Source: Chloroflexota bacterium (lineage in GTDB: Bacteria > Chloroflexota > Chloroflexia > Thermomicrobiales > UBA6265). From it: DNA of 64,000 bases. The DNA lies in contig JAEWEG010000039.1 in the NCBI GenBank assembly GCA_023389575.1, positions 80,723 through 144,722 of the forward strand, written 5' to 3'. Position numbers and translations under genes: made by a program. A model generated the notes under the pieces. It ran no database searches. It was given only the letters and a program-made list of their open reading frames with translations, and was not told the DNA's origin. This document shows positions 6,694 to 15,453 of the stretch, piece by piece. Position 1 is the stretch's first letter. Every line of letters begins with the position of its first letter.

Positions 6694-9114
6694 ATGACCG
6701 ACGAACGCTTCGCCGACCAGCTTCGCCGTCACCGGCTGGCCGCCGGCCTCACCCAGGAAGAACTCGCCGAACGGTCTGGCCTCAGCGTGCGCGGCATCAG
6801 CGACCTGGAGCGGGGGGTCAAGCAGCGCCCGCATCCGGAAACGGTGCGCCTGCTGGCCAGGGGACTCGATCTTTCGCCAGACGCGGTGGAGGCGCTGCGG
6901 GCGGCCGCCAGTCCCGCCGACCAGCCGGCGCCCGCCTCCATTCCGGAACCCCTTACGCCCCTGGTCGACCGCGAGGAGGATGTGCGGGCGGTATCCGCCC
7001 TGCTCGAGTCCCGAGCCCGGTTGGTCACGCTCACCGGGCCAGGGGGTGTGGGCAAGACCCGCCTGTCAATCCAAATTGCCCGCGAGGTCCGGGATCGCTA
7101 CCCCCATGGGGTCGCGTTCGTCGCCCTTGCTGGCCTTTCCGATCCGGACCTGGTTCCGGGGGCCATCGCCAAGGCGCTCAACATTCGCGAGTTGCCCGAT
7201 CGCCCGCTGCTCGACCTCATCGCGAAACAGCTTCACGATCGCCAGTTGCTGCTGGTGATGGATAACTTCGAGCACCTGCTCCCGGCGGCGACACAGATGG
7301 GGAGGTTGCTGGCCGCCTGCCGCGGCCTCACGGCGCTCGCCAGCAGCCGCTCGGCGTTGCGCATCGCCGGCGAGCACGAGTACCGGGTGTGGCCCCTCGC
7401 TCGCCCCGACGCGGCCGCCAACCATTCGCTGGATGAGCTCGCCAGCTTTCCCGCGGTCACCCTCTTCATTAGCCAGGCGCGGGCGGTCCGGCCCTCGTTC
7501 GAAATGACCCCCGCCAACTCCGCCGCCGTGACCGCGATTTGCGGTCAGGTCGACGGATTGCCGCTCGCGCTCGAACTCGCCGCCGTACGCATGAAGTCGC
7601 TCGCTCCCAGCGAACTCGAATCGCTGCTGGAGAACCGGCTCGGCGTGCTGACTGGAGGACCGAGGGATCACCCCGTCCGTCACCGCACGATGCGCTCGAC
7701 CATCGGCTGGAGCCATGACCTGCTGCCGCCCGAGGAGCAGGTCGCCTTTCGCCGGCTGGCGGTGTTTGTTGGAGGCGCCACCCGAGAGTCCGCCGCCGCG
7801 GTCCTCTCCGATGGCGACGAGCTTGAGGCGCTGGATCTCCTCACGGCGCTGCTCGACCAGAGCCTGCTCCAGCGGTTCGAAACAACCGATGGCGAGTCAC
7901 GCTACGCCATGCTGGAAACGATCCGCGAGTTCGCCCTCGACCGCCTGCGAGCCAGCGACGAGGAGCAATCGGTTCGCGACCGTCACGCCTCGTACTTCCT
8001 TGACCTGTCCGAACGCGCCGAGACCGAACTCAACGGCCCGAACCAGGCGCGCTGGATGAACCGTCTCGAAACCGAGTACGGCAACCTGCGAGCCGCGATG
8101 GGCTGGTTGATCGAGTGTGGCGATGCCGAGGCGAGCCAGCGCATGGGCAGCGCGCTTTGGCACTTTTGGGCCGCCAGTGGCCGTCTCAACGAGGGCCGCG
8201 ACTGGCTCGACCGGGCGCTGGCGCTATTCCCAGAGGAGCGCACCGCCACCCGCGCCCAGGCTCTCCTCCGTCGCGGCAACCTGGCAATCGACCTCGCCGA
8301 CTACCCGCACGCTCAGCAGTTCTATAGAGAGAGCCTCGCCATCTACCAGGAACTGGGCGATGAACTCCGTGCCGGGCGTGCGCTAGACGGCTTGGGATTG
8401 GTCTACTTGAGCCAGGGTAACCACGCCGATGCTCGGTTGGCGCATGAGACGACGCTGGCGCTCTGGCGTTCAAGGGGCCGAAAACGCGAAACCGCATTGG
8501 TTCTGCAAAATCTCGGCAATGTGGCGGTTGCTGAGAATGACTACCAGAGTGCCGAGGCCAATTTTTCGTTGGCGTTGGGAATCCGGCAGGACCTGGGCGA
8601 TGAAGGTGGGGCCGCCTGGTTGGCGTATTGGCGTGGCCGGGCGGAACGCCTTCAAGGAAGAAGCGATGACGCTCAGCATTGGTTGGTGCGGGCTCGGGCG
8701 GGCTTTCTGGAGGTTGGGGATCGGCTTGGTGTTTCGTTCGCGCTCAACGAACTCGGGTGTCTCGCGCGCGACCGCGGAGCGCATGATGTCGCGTTGGCGT
8801 ATCACCTGGAGGCTTTGCGCGAGCGTCTCGAGGTCGGTGACGTTCAGGGGATGGTCGAGTGCCTGGAAGGCGTCGCCGTCATCTCGATGGTTCAGGAAAA
8901 CTCGGAATCCGGTGTGAAACTGTGGTTCGCGGCGGCGGCCTGGCGAGAAAAGTGGAATGTCCCTGTCCTGCCACCGGTTCGCATCGAGTTCGATGGCGCG
9001 TTGGAGCAGGCTCGAATCGCCCTGGCGTCGAACGTTTTTAATCGCGCCAGGGCGGAAGGTGAGGCCATGCCAATCGATCAGGCGGCGGACCTCGCCCTCT
9101 CCCTGTACGCGTGA
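6694..9114 (+). CDS. XRE-HTH / STAND-type P-loop ATPase / TPR transcriptional regulator
   Basis: The 806-residue protein begins with a Cro/CI-type helix-turn-helix (residues ~7-62; GLTQEELAERSGLSVRGISDLER), then a proline-rich linker, then a NB-ARC-like ATPase with Walker A GPGGVGKT (115-122) and Walker B LLLVMDNFEHL (185-195), a winged-helix part with YAMLETIREFALDRL, and a C-terminal half of about ten helical TPR-like repeats. STAND proteins of this kind switch on ATP binding when their TPR sensor meets a ligand. It is divergent from the six-paralogue array and is a reasonable candidate for its regulator. No membrane segment is present. The ATG has only a weak ribosome site. Confidence 0.85.
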   Translation: MTDERFADQLRRHRLAAGLTQEELAERSGLSVRGISDLERGVKQRPHPETVRLLARGLDLSPDAVEALRAAASPADQPAPASIPEPLTPLVDREEDVRAVSALLESRARLVTLTGPGGVGKTRLSIQIAREVRDRYPHGVAFVALAGLSDPDLVPGAIAKALNIRELPDRPLLDLIAKQLHDRQLLLVMDNFEHLLPAATQMGRLLAACRGLTALASSRSALRIAGEHEYRVWPLARPDAAANHSLDELASFPAVTLFISQARAVRPSFEMTPANSAAVTAICGQVDGLPLALELAAVRMKSLAPSELESLLENRLGVLTGGPRDHPVRHRTMRSTIGWSHDLLPPEEQVAFRRLAVFVGGATRESAAAVLSDGDELEALDLLTALLDQSLLQRFETTDGESRYAMLETIREFALDRLRASDEEQSVRDRHASYFLDLSERAETELNGPNQARWMNRLETEYGNLRAAMGWLIECGDAEASQRMGSALWHFWAASGRLNEGRDWLDRALALFPEERTATRAQALLRRGNLAIDLADYPHAQQFYRESLAIYQELGDELRAGRALDGLGLVYLSQGNHADARLAHETTLALWRSRGRKRETALVLQNLGNVAVAENDYQSAEANFSLALGIRQDLGDEGGAAWLAYWRGRAERLQGRSDDAQHWLVRARAGFLEVGDRLGVSFALNELGCLARDRGAHDVALAYHLEALRERLEVGDVQGMVECLEGVAVISMVQENSESGVKLWFAAAAWREKWNVPVLPPVRIEFDGALEQARIALASNVFNRARAEGEAMPIDQAADLALSLYA

Positions 9115-9143
9115 ATCACCAGGGCGTGGGGCTAGGGCGTTCG

Positions 9144-9767
9144 TCAGTGACATCCGCCTCCACACGGCGCGGAATCCGGGGAGCCTTTTTGTAGTCCGGA
9201 TATATGAACCGTGGCAGGGATATCGTCCACGATTCCGTAGCTATGGCGCCCAGTTCCTGTTTGAGAGATCGAGCCATTCGTTGGGAGGTAGATGGAGTCC
9301 CCATCCTTAAGCTCACAGAATTGCTCGCCGGTGAATTCATCGGGGGGATCGCACTTCAAGGTGCTCGTCGGGCACAGCTCATGGGTTTCTGGGGAGGCTG
9401 GCAGTATTGCAGTCACCTCGGTGCTCGCATCCAGATTTCCTACTGTGTAGCAGATTGCCCCGGAATTCACCGTGAGAACGAATTGACCTAGATGACGGTG
9501 CTCGGCCGCGAACGAGGCGTCTGGTCCGAACTCAAGCCTGACTAGATAAAGTGTTTGGCTTGGGTCTTCCTTGGATGGTATGGGAAGCGAGTTGACGAGA
9601 TATATGTCGGGTTCGTTGACAGGGGGAGCGATGGACGGTGGGGAAGACTCTGGCGTCGATGTATCTATTGATTGGGAGGCTCCAATACCCGGGCTCACCA
9701 GGGCGAAGAGCAAGAATACGGCACCAACAACTCTCCAGTGAACTGACTGTGACAGTGAACGATGCAT
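9144..9767 (-). CDS. Secreted cupin-like protein
   Basis: The 207-residue product starts with a signal peptide (hydrophobic core VVGAVFLLFALVSPGIG) and a short Ser/Thr/Pro-rich stretch. Residues ~75-110 read as a cupin strand pair, with FGPDASFAAEHRH followed by LGQFVLTVNSGAICYTVG, where the two His could be metal ligands; later GDSIYLPTNGS fits the second cupin motif (G-D-x-x-x-x-P). Four cysteines plus a terminal CGGGCH could form disulfides or a metal site. AAAGGA stands 7 nt before the ATG. Base use is less GC-rich than the neighbours. Substrate unknown; cupin assignment is by motif only. Confidence 0.65.
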   Translation of the reverse strand: MHRSLSQSVHWRVVGAVFLLFALVSPGIGASQSIDTSTPESSPPSIAPPVNEPDIYLVNSLPIPSKEDPSQTLYLVRLEFGPDASFAAEHRHLGQFVLTVNSGAICYTVGNLDASTEVTAILPASPETHELCPTSTLKCDPPDEFTGEQFCELKDGDSIYLPTNGSISQTGTGRHSYGIVDDIPATVHISGLQKGSPDSAPCGGGCH

Positions 9768-10094
9768 GAACCGGTCCTTTCTCGTGGAACAGGTCGAAAG
9801 GTAGCAAGGACCCAGTGCCGGACAACATGAACCGCCTTGCCCTCACCTGCCTCAGCGGGATGCACCCGGCCTAGATGTTCCATATCCACTAGATCGCTCC
9901 GCCGGGGAGTTCAGGGGTCATGCTTCTCATCATATCAAAGATCGGAAGAAATAGCAGCAGGTCTAGCAAAGTGAGGAATTTGGTATAGAATGGTTTCCAT
10001 TCTAGGGGTCCGAATCTCTTTCTGATAGTCGCCGTGGACGCCGATTTGGCGTATCGAACGCCGGATTGGTTGCCCCTGGGGCGGGAGGTGAGGC
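9768..10094. other. AT-richer intergenic region between divergent genes
   Basis: This 327-bp spacer is noticeably richer in A and T than its surroundings. It contains the leader of the cupin-like gene on the minus strand and, on the plus strand, the palindrome and -10-like element listed separately at 9984-10004. I see no gene in it. Confidence 0.5.
9984..10004 (+). promoter_or_regulatory. -10-like TATAGAAT overlapped by a perfect palindrome
   Basis: TATAGAAT (9984-9991) runs into the inverted repeat TAGAATGG-TTT-CCATTCTA (9986-10004), with 8-bp perfect arms and a 3-nt centre. Such a site over a -10 is a classic repressor arrangement. No good -35 is visible at the usual distance, so promoter status is tentative. 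Confidence 0.4.
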
Positions 10095-11228
10095 GTGAGC
10101 GAGGCTTTCCTGACGGCAATTGGTCAGCAACCAGATCTGCTCTTTATCACCAGTCGCAAGGCCATGGACGCCTTCAATCAGGCGGACCCACGGTTTGAGC
10201 AAGACGTGAGGGATAGAGTTGGTGATCGACTGAAGTGCATTCCGGCCGCGGCGTCGGACGCATTTGAAGCGACCGAGGATGTTCCTGAATGGCTCGAAGA
10301 CGATCACATAAAGGGAGTGGTTATCCTCGGCGACTACACCACCGTGCCACCACGTCGCATGCAATGTATGGAGCCCGACCTCCTGTATCAACTGATCGAC
10401 TCGGACTGCCGCCTTGGCAATGATTGGGATGACTGGTGGGTGTGGAACGACGACCTTTACGCCAGTCGATCGCCCAACGGAATCGCCGATCTGCCCGTCT
10501 CCCGGTTGCCGATTATTCCCAAGCAGGTCAGTTCGCCGTTCAAGTCGGATACGCTGGTAAGTGCCACCTGCATTTGGGGAACAGAATTTCCTGTTGTCGA
10601 TCGGATCTTCTTCGGCTATCTACCGGCGGAAGGTCACCAGTTGGAGTCCCCACCCTTTGCAGCGAAAGCGAGAGATTATCGAGCTTACAAGCAGATTACG
10701 GACGAGCACCTTGCCGCCGACAAGGTTTACCTGATGGTGCATGGCGAGGCTCGAGTCACCATCCTCAATTGGGGATCCCAAGCTGGCTCGTGGAAGCCTG
10801 TCGCGGTAGACGGTAGCTTGTTCGTGGACGACTGGTCGCTAGACGGGGTCGTCTTCGCCGGCGCGTGCTGGGGGGTACAACTCGCTGATCTGACCGCCTA
10901 TGAAGCAGAGCCCGATGTGCATTTCGAATCCCTGGCAATTGAAGCATCTTTGCCTCTCGAGTTCATAAACCGAGGCGCGAACGCATTCGTGGGTTTCACC
11001 GCGCTGCATCATGTGCCAATCGGCAGGACAGAATTGGTCCTGGGTGCTCCACTTCATGACATGTTTTGGAAGAACATAGCTAGTGGCGAGATGGCGCCTG
11101 CCGAAGCCTTGTTTCAGGCGAAGGCGGGATACGTAAGTGCGATGCAGGCCGACGGTATGCACAAGCTCGCACTAGCCCAGGAATTGAAGGCGCTGTGGGC
11201 GGCAAGCTGCATAGGTCTCGGATGGTAG
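10095..11228 (+). CDS. Predicted clan CD cysteine peptidase (C25/gingipain-like caspase fold), intracellular
   Basis: The 377-residue protein starts at GTG 10095 behind GGGAGGTG. It has no signal peptide. Features of the caspase-like clan CD fold are visible: strand GVVILGDYTTVP (74-85), an acidic DDWWVWNDDLYAS segment followed by DLPVSRLPI (gingipain family members have an equivalent D..Y...D..vGRlp block), a hydrophobic strand ending in His216-Gly (VYLMVHGEA) and a second ending in Cys258 (VVFAGACWG), then GANAFVGFTA. His-Gly and Ala-Cys after hydrophobic strands are the catalytic dyad signature of this clan. Overlapping or adjoining gene 11222-11662 is a likely partner. Peptidase activity is inferred, and a CHAT-like relative is the main alternative. 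Confidence 0.6.
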   Translation: MSEAFLTAIGQQPDLLFITSRKAMDAFNQADPRFEQDVRDRVGDRLKCIPAAASDAFEATEDVPEWLEDDHIKGVVILGDYTTVPPRRMQCMEPDLLYQLIDSDCRLGNDWDDWWVWNDDLYASRSPNGIADLPVSRLPIIPKQVSSPFKSDTLVSATCIWGTEFPVVDRIFFGYLPAEGHQLESPPFAAKARDYRAYKQITDEHLAADKVYLMVHGEARVTILNWGSQAGSWKPVAVDGSLFVDDWSLDGVVFAGACWGVQLADLTAYEAEPDVHFESLAIEASLPLEFINRGANAFVGFTALHHVPIGRTELVLGAPLHDMFWKNIASGEMAPAEALFQAKAGYVSAMQADGMHKLALAQELKALWAASCIGLGW

Positions 11229-11662
11229 CGCATGTGGATGACTCCCCGAATAGAGGGAGAAAGCTGAACTTAGCCCAATCGGAGGATGACGACGCCATGG
11301 TTGATTTTGATCTCACTCCCAACGAGTTGCGGGAAGAGGAAGTCGCGCAAGTCGAAAGCATTCTGGCGTCGGACGCGGTGTATTCAGATTTCGATCTCGT
11401 TCTCGAGCAGGCGAGAGGCAATCAGCATTACACCGCGCCCGACCGTGACTTTCCTCCTCCTCTTGCCGAGATACGTGAACACTACGCGGCGCTCCTGAGA
11501 AGTGATGCCGCGCGTAGGGCCGAAATTTCGGAGTCGGATTGGCAACTCGTGGATGAAGAAGCCGATTTACGGCTCTACCGGGTACGGCACAATTCCTGGG
11601 ACGATGAAGATCAGTCAAGGTCGATCATCGTTTCAATACGCGATGGACATGTTCTCGGCTAA
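11222..11662 (+). CDS. Small acidic protein coupled to the caspase-like peptidase
   Basis: The frame overlaps the end of the predicted peptidase gene, so the two are probably cotranscribed. Three starts are possible: ATG 11195, ATG 11222 (overlapping the previous stop) and ATG 11297, which has GGAGG 11 nt upstream and may be the true one (121 residues). The product is rich in Asp and Glu, has no membrane segment, and ends in a beta-like segment (RLYRVRHN, then RSIIVSIRDGHVLG). I do not recognise a family. Position suggests a substrate, inhibitor or adaptor of the peptidase. Confidence 0.55.
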   Translation: MVAHVDDSPNRGRKLNLAQSEDDDAMVDFDLTPNELREEEVAQVESILASDAVYSDFDLVLEQARGNQHYTAPDRDFPPPLAEIREHYAALLRSDAARRAEISESDWQLVDEEADLRLYRVRHNSWDDEDQSRSIIVSIRDGHVLG

Positions 11663-11691
11663 GGGTTCAGCGCTACAGGCGAGGACCAGGT

Positions 11692-13449
11692 TTACTCCGG
11701 ACCGATTTCCCAGGCTTCCGGCTGCGAGCGGTAATCCGACACGAAGTCACCGTCCGACACCACGTTGCCGTCCGCGTCCGTCACCTTGCGTCGCAGGTAC
11801 ACCGTGTAGCCGGGCCGCGCGATCTGCACGCGCTTGCGTTCGCCCTTCGCCAGTTCCGGGTTCACTCGCTCCACCGGCTCTCCCGGGTCCTTTGGCTCGC
11901 TCACGCGCGGCTCGAACACCTCCACCGTCCAGCCGTTCGGCTTGCCGTACAGGTGGGCGTAGGCGGTATCGCCATCCACGATCATCATCAGCAACAGCCA
12001 GGAATCGAGCGGGTTCTCGAAGATGAGATCCTTTTCGTACTCGTCGGCATTGTTCGGCTGGTAGATCGCCGCGTCCATCCCCGGCGGTGAACCGTCGGCC
12101 TCGTAGAATGGCAGCCGCCAGCCGTGTGCATACCACTCGTTGAACTTGAACCCCGCGTTCAGCGCCGCCCGGAACACCGTCGTGGACACCTGGCAGACCC
12201 CGCCACCGAGATCGCTGGCCGTCCAGTCCCCCTGGATGATCGACCCCTCCACGAAGCCGTTGTCCAGCGAGATCGGCCCCATCTGGTCGTTGAACGAGAA
12301 CGACTCGCCCGGAGGAACCAGCTTGTACGACACGTTGTTGCAAGCGGCCACCACGTTCAGGTACCGCGTTTCCGACGACCCGGCGAACGACGATGATCCG
12401 TAGGCGATGTGCGCCTCAAGCCCCAGTTCGTCCACGTTATCCGTGCGGGCGCCCGCTTTCAGCACCTCGACCGGGAGTTCCACGGTTCGCTCGGTGGAAC
12501 GCGCGGTCTCCAGCAGCTTCGCCTTGAACGTTTCCATGTCCACGCCCAGGCCGTCCTCGTCGTCCTCCAGCACCTGGACACCGCCATCCCACCCGAGCGT
12601 GACGTTCTTTGCCGGTTTCAGCACGGCCCGCGCGATGTCATCCATGCGTGGCTGAAGGTTCTCCAGGTTCAGCGTCGCCTTGCCGTCGCGGTCGATCGCC
12701 AGGGCCCCGGTGAGTTCCTCGGTGCTGAAGTCGTAATGCTCGCCGTCGTGGCTGAAGATGACCGGCTCGCCCACCAGGATGATCGCGTCCTCCTTGGCGC
12801 CCGCCAGGTCCGCGGCGGTCACGTCGGGTGGAACCACCCTGGTGCTCAGTTCGATGGTGTGGGTTCGGCCGGTGCTCACCGCCGCGATGGTGTCCTCGCG
12901 AACCTGCTCTAGGTCGATCTCCAGGCCGGTGGTGTCCTCGCGGATATCGATGTTGGAGCCACTGCGCACCAGGCGGGCATTGCGCGGCTCGATCCTGATC
13001 TGCTCGCCGATATTCGTCAGGAACGCATCCAGCTTGAGGTCGTCGCGCAGCACCTTCAGGGCCACGTTGCGGGTGTCGCCCTGGTCGAGCAGCGCGGCGT
13101 ACCGGTCGATCACGTTGCCGTCCCGCCCCTGCCCCCAGGCTTCCTCCAGCATCGCCTCGTAGTCCACGATGATGCCGAGATCCGTGAGGGTCGCGTCCCA
13201 GGTCTGCCCCTCGAAGGTGTAGGTGACGGCGTGGTCCTCCAGCGGCGTGAACGCCGAGCGCAGCAGTTCCTCGCTCTCCTTGAGCGACATGCCGGAGATA
13301 TCGATTCCCTGCACCTGGGTGCCGGGGTAGAACCGCTCCCGGCTGGTGACCGGCAGCACGATCGCGGCGCCAGCAACCGTGGCGCCCACCGTCCCGGCGA
13401 TCACGCCGCGGCGGCTGACAAGTCGATTGAAGGAGTGCGAACGAACCAC
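11692..13449 (-). CDS. VanW family protein with peptidoglycan-binding-like repeats
   Basis: Start is set at GTG 13449 because GGGAGA lies 5 nt upstream and the twin-arginine-like SRRGVIAGTVG then falls at the N-terminus; ATG 13509 in the same frame has no ribosome site. The 585-residue protein has an N-terminal signal/anchor, two YoaR-type domains (GISLKESEELLRSAF-like and a second around residues 230-300), then the VanW domain with GGGVCQVSTTVFRAAL, and a G5-like C-terminal segment (ARPGYTVYLRRKVTDADG). VanW is linked to vancomycin-resistance clusters but its biochemistry is unknown; a cell-envelope role outside the membrane is likely. Confidence 0.85.
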   Translation of the reverse strand: MVRSHSFNRLVSRRGVIAGTVGATVAGAAIVLPVTSRERFYPGTQVQGIDISGMSLKESEELLRSAFTPLEDHAVTYTFEGQTWDATLTDLGIIVDYEAMLEEAWGQGRDGNVIDRYAALLDQGDTRNVALKVLRDDLKLDAFLTNIGEQIRIEPRNARLVRSGSNIDIREDTTGLEIDLEQVREDTIAAVSTGRTHTIELSTRVVPPDVTAADLAGAKEDAIILVGEPVIFSHDGEHYDFSTEELTGALAIDRDGKATLNLENLQPRMDDIARAVLKPAKNVTLGWDGGVQVLEDDEDGLGVDMETFKAKLLETARSTERTVELPVEVLKAGARTDNVDELGLEAHIAYGSSSFAGSSETRYLNVVAACNNVSYKLVPPGESFSFNDQMGPISLDNGFVEGSIIQGDWTASDLGGGVCQVSTTVFRAALNAGFKFNEWYAHGWRLPFYEADGSPPGMDAAIYQPNNADEYEKDLIFENPLDSWLLLMMIVDGDTAYAHLYGKPNGWTVEVFEPRVSEPKDPGEPVERVNPELAKGERKRVQIARPGYTVYLRRKVTDADGNVVSDGDFVSDYRSQPEAWEIGPE

Positions 13450-13773
13450 GAATGTCTCCCGGATGGTGCTGGATGGCGCCGCGGAATGTATTCCCGGCGC
13501 GGTCTGCATGCATCATCATAATGTGTTCGGATGCGCGCGTGCGGGCCACCGGGCATTCCGCATACTCTCTTCGTATACGCACCGGCGGCGCCTGGGGATG
13601 CGCGAACGTACACGGGAAGGACCGCGGGTCAGGGGTCGACCGCGCTGCCTGCCCATACGGCGTGGTCACGCATGTGGAGGGCCGCGCTACCATTCCCCAG
13701 TTGATATCGCCATGGGTGGGGCCATTCGCGCCCTGTCCACATACCGGCGCGCGAGTCGAGATGGCTGGCGTCA

Positions 13774-13780
13774 GGGGAGG
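13774..13780 (+). promoter_or_regulatory. Ribosome binding site that fixes the LLM oxidoreductase start
   Basis: GGGGAGG stands 10 nt before ATG 13791. The frame stays open for more than 300 bases upstream, but that part is not protein-like and has no such site. Confidence 0.7.
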
Positions 13781-13790
13781 ATTTTCCGGA

Positions 13791-14771
13791 ATGGCAATCA
13801 AGTTTGGCGTGTTCGTGCCGCAGGGCTGGCGCATGGACCTCACCGCCTTCGAAAACCCCATCGACCAGTTCGAGGCGATGACAAACGTCGCGAAGACCGC
13901 CGACCAGGGGCCGTGGGACGCGATCTGGGTATACGACCATTTCCACACGGTGCCCGAGCCCACGAAGAATTCCGTCTTCGAGTCCTGGACGATCAGCGCC
14001 ACGCTCTCGCGCGACACCAAGAACGTGAACATCGGCCAGATGGTCAACTGCAACGGCTATCGCAACCCCGCCCTGTTCGCCAAGATCGCCTCCACGGTCG
14101 ACGCCGCCTCCCATGGTCGGCTGTATGCGGGATTCGGCGCTGGCTGGTACGAGCACGAGTGGCGCGCCTATGGCTACGGCTTCCCCGAGACGAAGGAGCG
14201 CATGGCCCGCTTCAAGGAAGGCGTGCAGATCATCCACAAAATGTGGACCGAGGACGAGCCGGTCTTCGACGGTAAGTACTACTCGATCGACAAGCCGATC
14301 AACGAGCCGAAATCCGCGATCGCGGGCCGCAAGGTGCCGCTCTGGATCGGTGGCGGTGGCGAAAAGGTCACCCTGCGCCTCGTCGCCCAGTACGCCGATG
14401 CCTGCAACGTCGGTGGCGGCGACCCGGTCGTCATCGGCCAGAAACTCGACATCCTCAAGGCCCACTGCGAGCGCGAGGGACGCAACTACGGCGACATAAC
14501 GAAGTCGTCGAGCTTTGCCTGGGTCCCGATCCCGAACGGCGCCGATCCGGTCAAGGCCACCGAGAAGATTCGCTCGAAGTACGGCGACATGGACTACGAG
14601 TACTTCTCCACCAAGTTCGGCCCGGGCATGCCCATCGACGCGATTGGCGAGCGCCTCCAGAAGGCCATCGACGCCGGGCTCGACTACGCCATCAACTACA
14701 TCCCGGGCGTGGCCTACGACCCGGACCTGCTGCACCTCTACGAGTCGGAAGTGATCTCCCGCTTCAGCTAG
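13791..14771 (+). CDS. LLM class F420-dependent oxidoreductase
   Basis: The 326-residue product belongs to the bacterial-luciferase-like TIM-barrel family. It begins with a first beta strand IKFGVFVPQG, has the WDAIWVYDHFH segment (family members place a cofactor-near His/Asp here), the ATLSRDTKNVNIGQMV strand, GRLYAGFGAGWYEHEWRAYG (typical GRxxxGxGaGW signature) and VPLWIGGGGEKVTLRLVAQYADACNV near the phosphate-binding site. Members use reduced F420 or FMN to oxidise or reduce small molecules; the substrate is not evident. It is divergent from the VanW gene and followed by a GC-rich hairpin. Confidence 0.88.
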   Translation: MAIKFGVFVPQGWRMDLTAFENPIDQFEAMTNVAKTADQGPWDAIWVYDHFHTVPEPTKNSVFESWTISATLSRDTKNVNIGQMVNCNGYRNPALFAKIASTVDAASHGRLYAGFGAGWYEHEWRAYGYGFPETKERMARFKEGVQIIHKMWTEDEPVFDGKYYSIDKPINEPKSAIAGRKVPLWIGGGGEKVTLRLVAQYADACNVGGGDPVVIGQKLDILKAHCEREGRNYGDITKSSSFAWVPIPNGADPVKATEKIRSKYGDMDYEYFSTKFGPGMPIDAIGERLQKAIDAGLDYAINYIPGVAYDPDLLHLYESEVISRFS

Positions 14772-14792
14772 CGGTAATGATTCACGCGCCAA

Positions 14793-14815
14793 CGGACCGG
14801 CATCACGCCGGTCCG
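14793..14815 (+). terminator. Hairpin terminator after the LLM oxidoreductase
   Basis: CGGACCGGC (14793-14801) pairs perfectly with GCCGGTCCG (14807-14815) around a 5-nt loop, 21 bp after the stop. The following T-run is weak (GTTTCC). Confidence 0.6.
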
Positions 14816-15453
14816 ATGGCGTTTCCAGCGCATGGCCAGGATCTGGATGGTTCTCGTGAACGAAGAACGCCTCCGGGGTATTCCGGGGGCGTGTCCATGA
14901 GCAGTGTGTTGCCGATTGCTGGTTGAGGGGGCAAGGGGCCTCGTCATGTCGTGGCTCGACAGGATGGAGGAGGAGACCCCCTGCAAACCCTCGGGAGGGA
15001 CGTTCCGCTGGGTGGCGAAACGGCTCGAGGTCTGCGCATACGATCGTGGGCTGACGATCGGGGGTGGCGCATTAACGGAAGTCTAGGTCGAGTGGGCGCG
15101 ACGAGGCATCCGTAATATTACGGATTCACGTGCCAGCGATGCCGGATGGCGGTTGGTTTCTCGGGGGAAGATTTGGCTAGGGATGGCGATGACGGGATTC
15201 GCCCGGGTTCCGCCTCCAGGCGCCTCCCGTCATTCCACTTCTATTGTTGGCCTCTCGGCCCCCTGGAAGCGAGCACTTCTGTATCCGGCTTTAGGTACGA
15301 TGGTGCCTTTGCCCGCGCTGTCGCTCGCATGAGGCCCCGGGGCGACGTAAACCCCGCGCGCAATCTGGTGGCGCGCGGGAGGCGGTTTCGGCTCAATACA
15401 ATAGGGCCGAGGAGGGCCATCGGGGGGCCCCTTTATCGCCGGAAGGGAGCATC
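14816..15453. other. Long intergenic region with hairpin and perfect 18-bp palindrome
   Basis: No convincing gene is seen in this ~640-bp stretch. It holds a second stem near 14868-14891 (CGCCTCCGG with CCGGGGGCG, one G-U pair), the palindrome at 15108-15125, and a TACAAT -10-like hexamer (15397-15402) upstream of the RidA gene without a clear -35. The last 40 bases before the RidA gene are very G-rich (GGAGGGCC, GGGGGGCCCC) and could fold. Confidence 0.45.
15108..15125. promoter_or_regulatory. Perfect 18-bp palindrome, possible operator
   Basis: ATCCGTAATATTACGGAT reads the same on both strands. It lies in a long intergenic region, 330 bp upstream of the RidA gene, and is far more AT-rich than its surroundings. 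Confidence 0.35.

Noticed and set aside
15111..15121. TAATATTAC inside the 18-bp palindrome, identical to the nonanucleotide of rolling-circle viral origins.
   Set aside because: It is part of the palindrome itself, not of a hairpin loop, and no replication initiator gene is nearby; chance identity.
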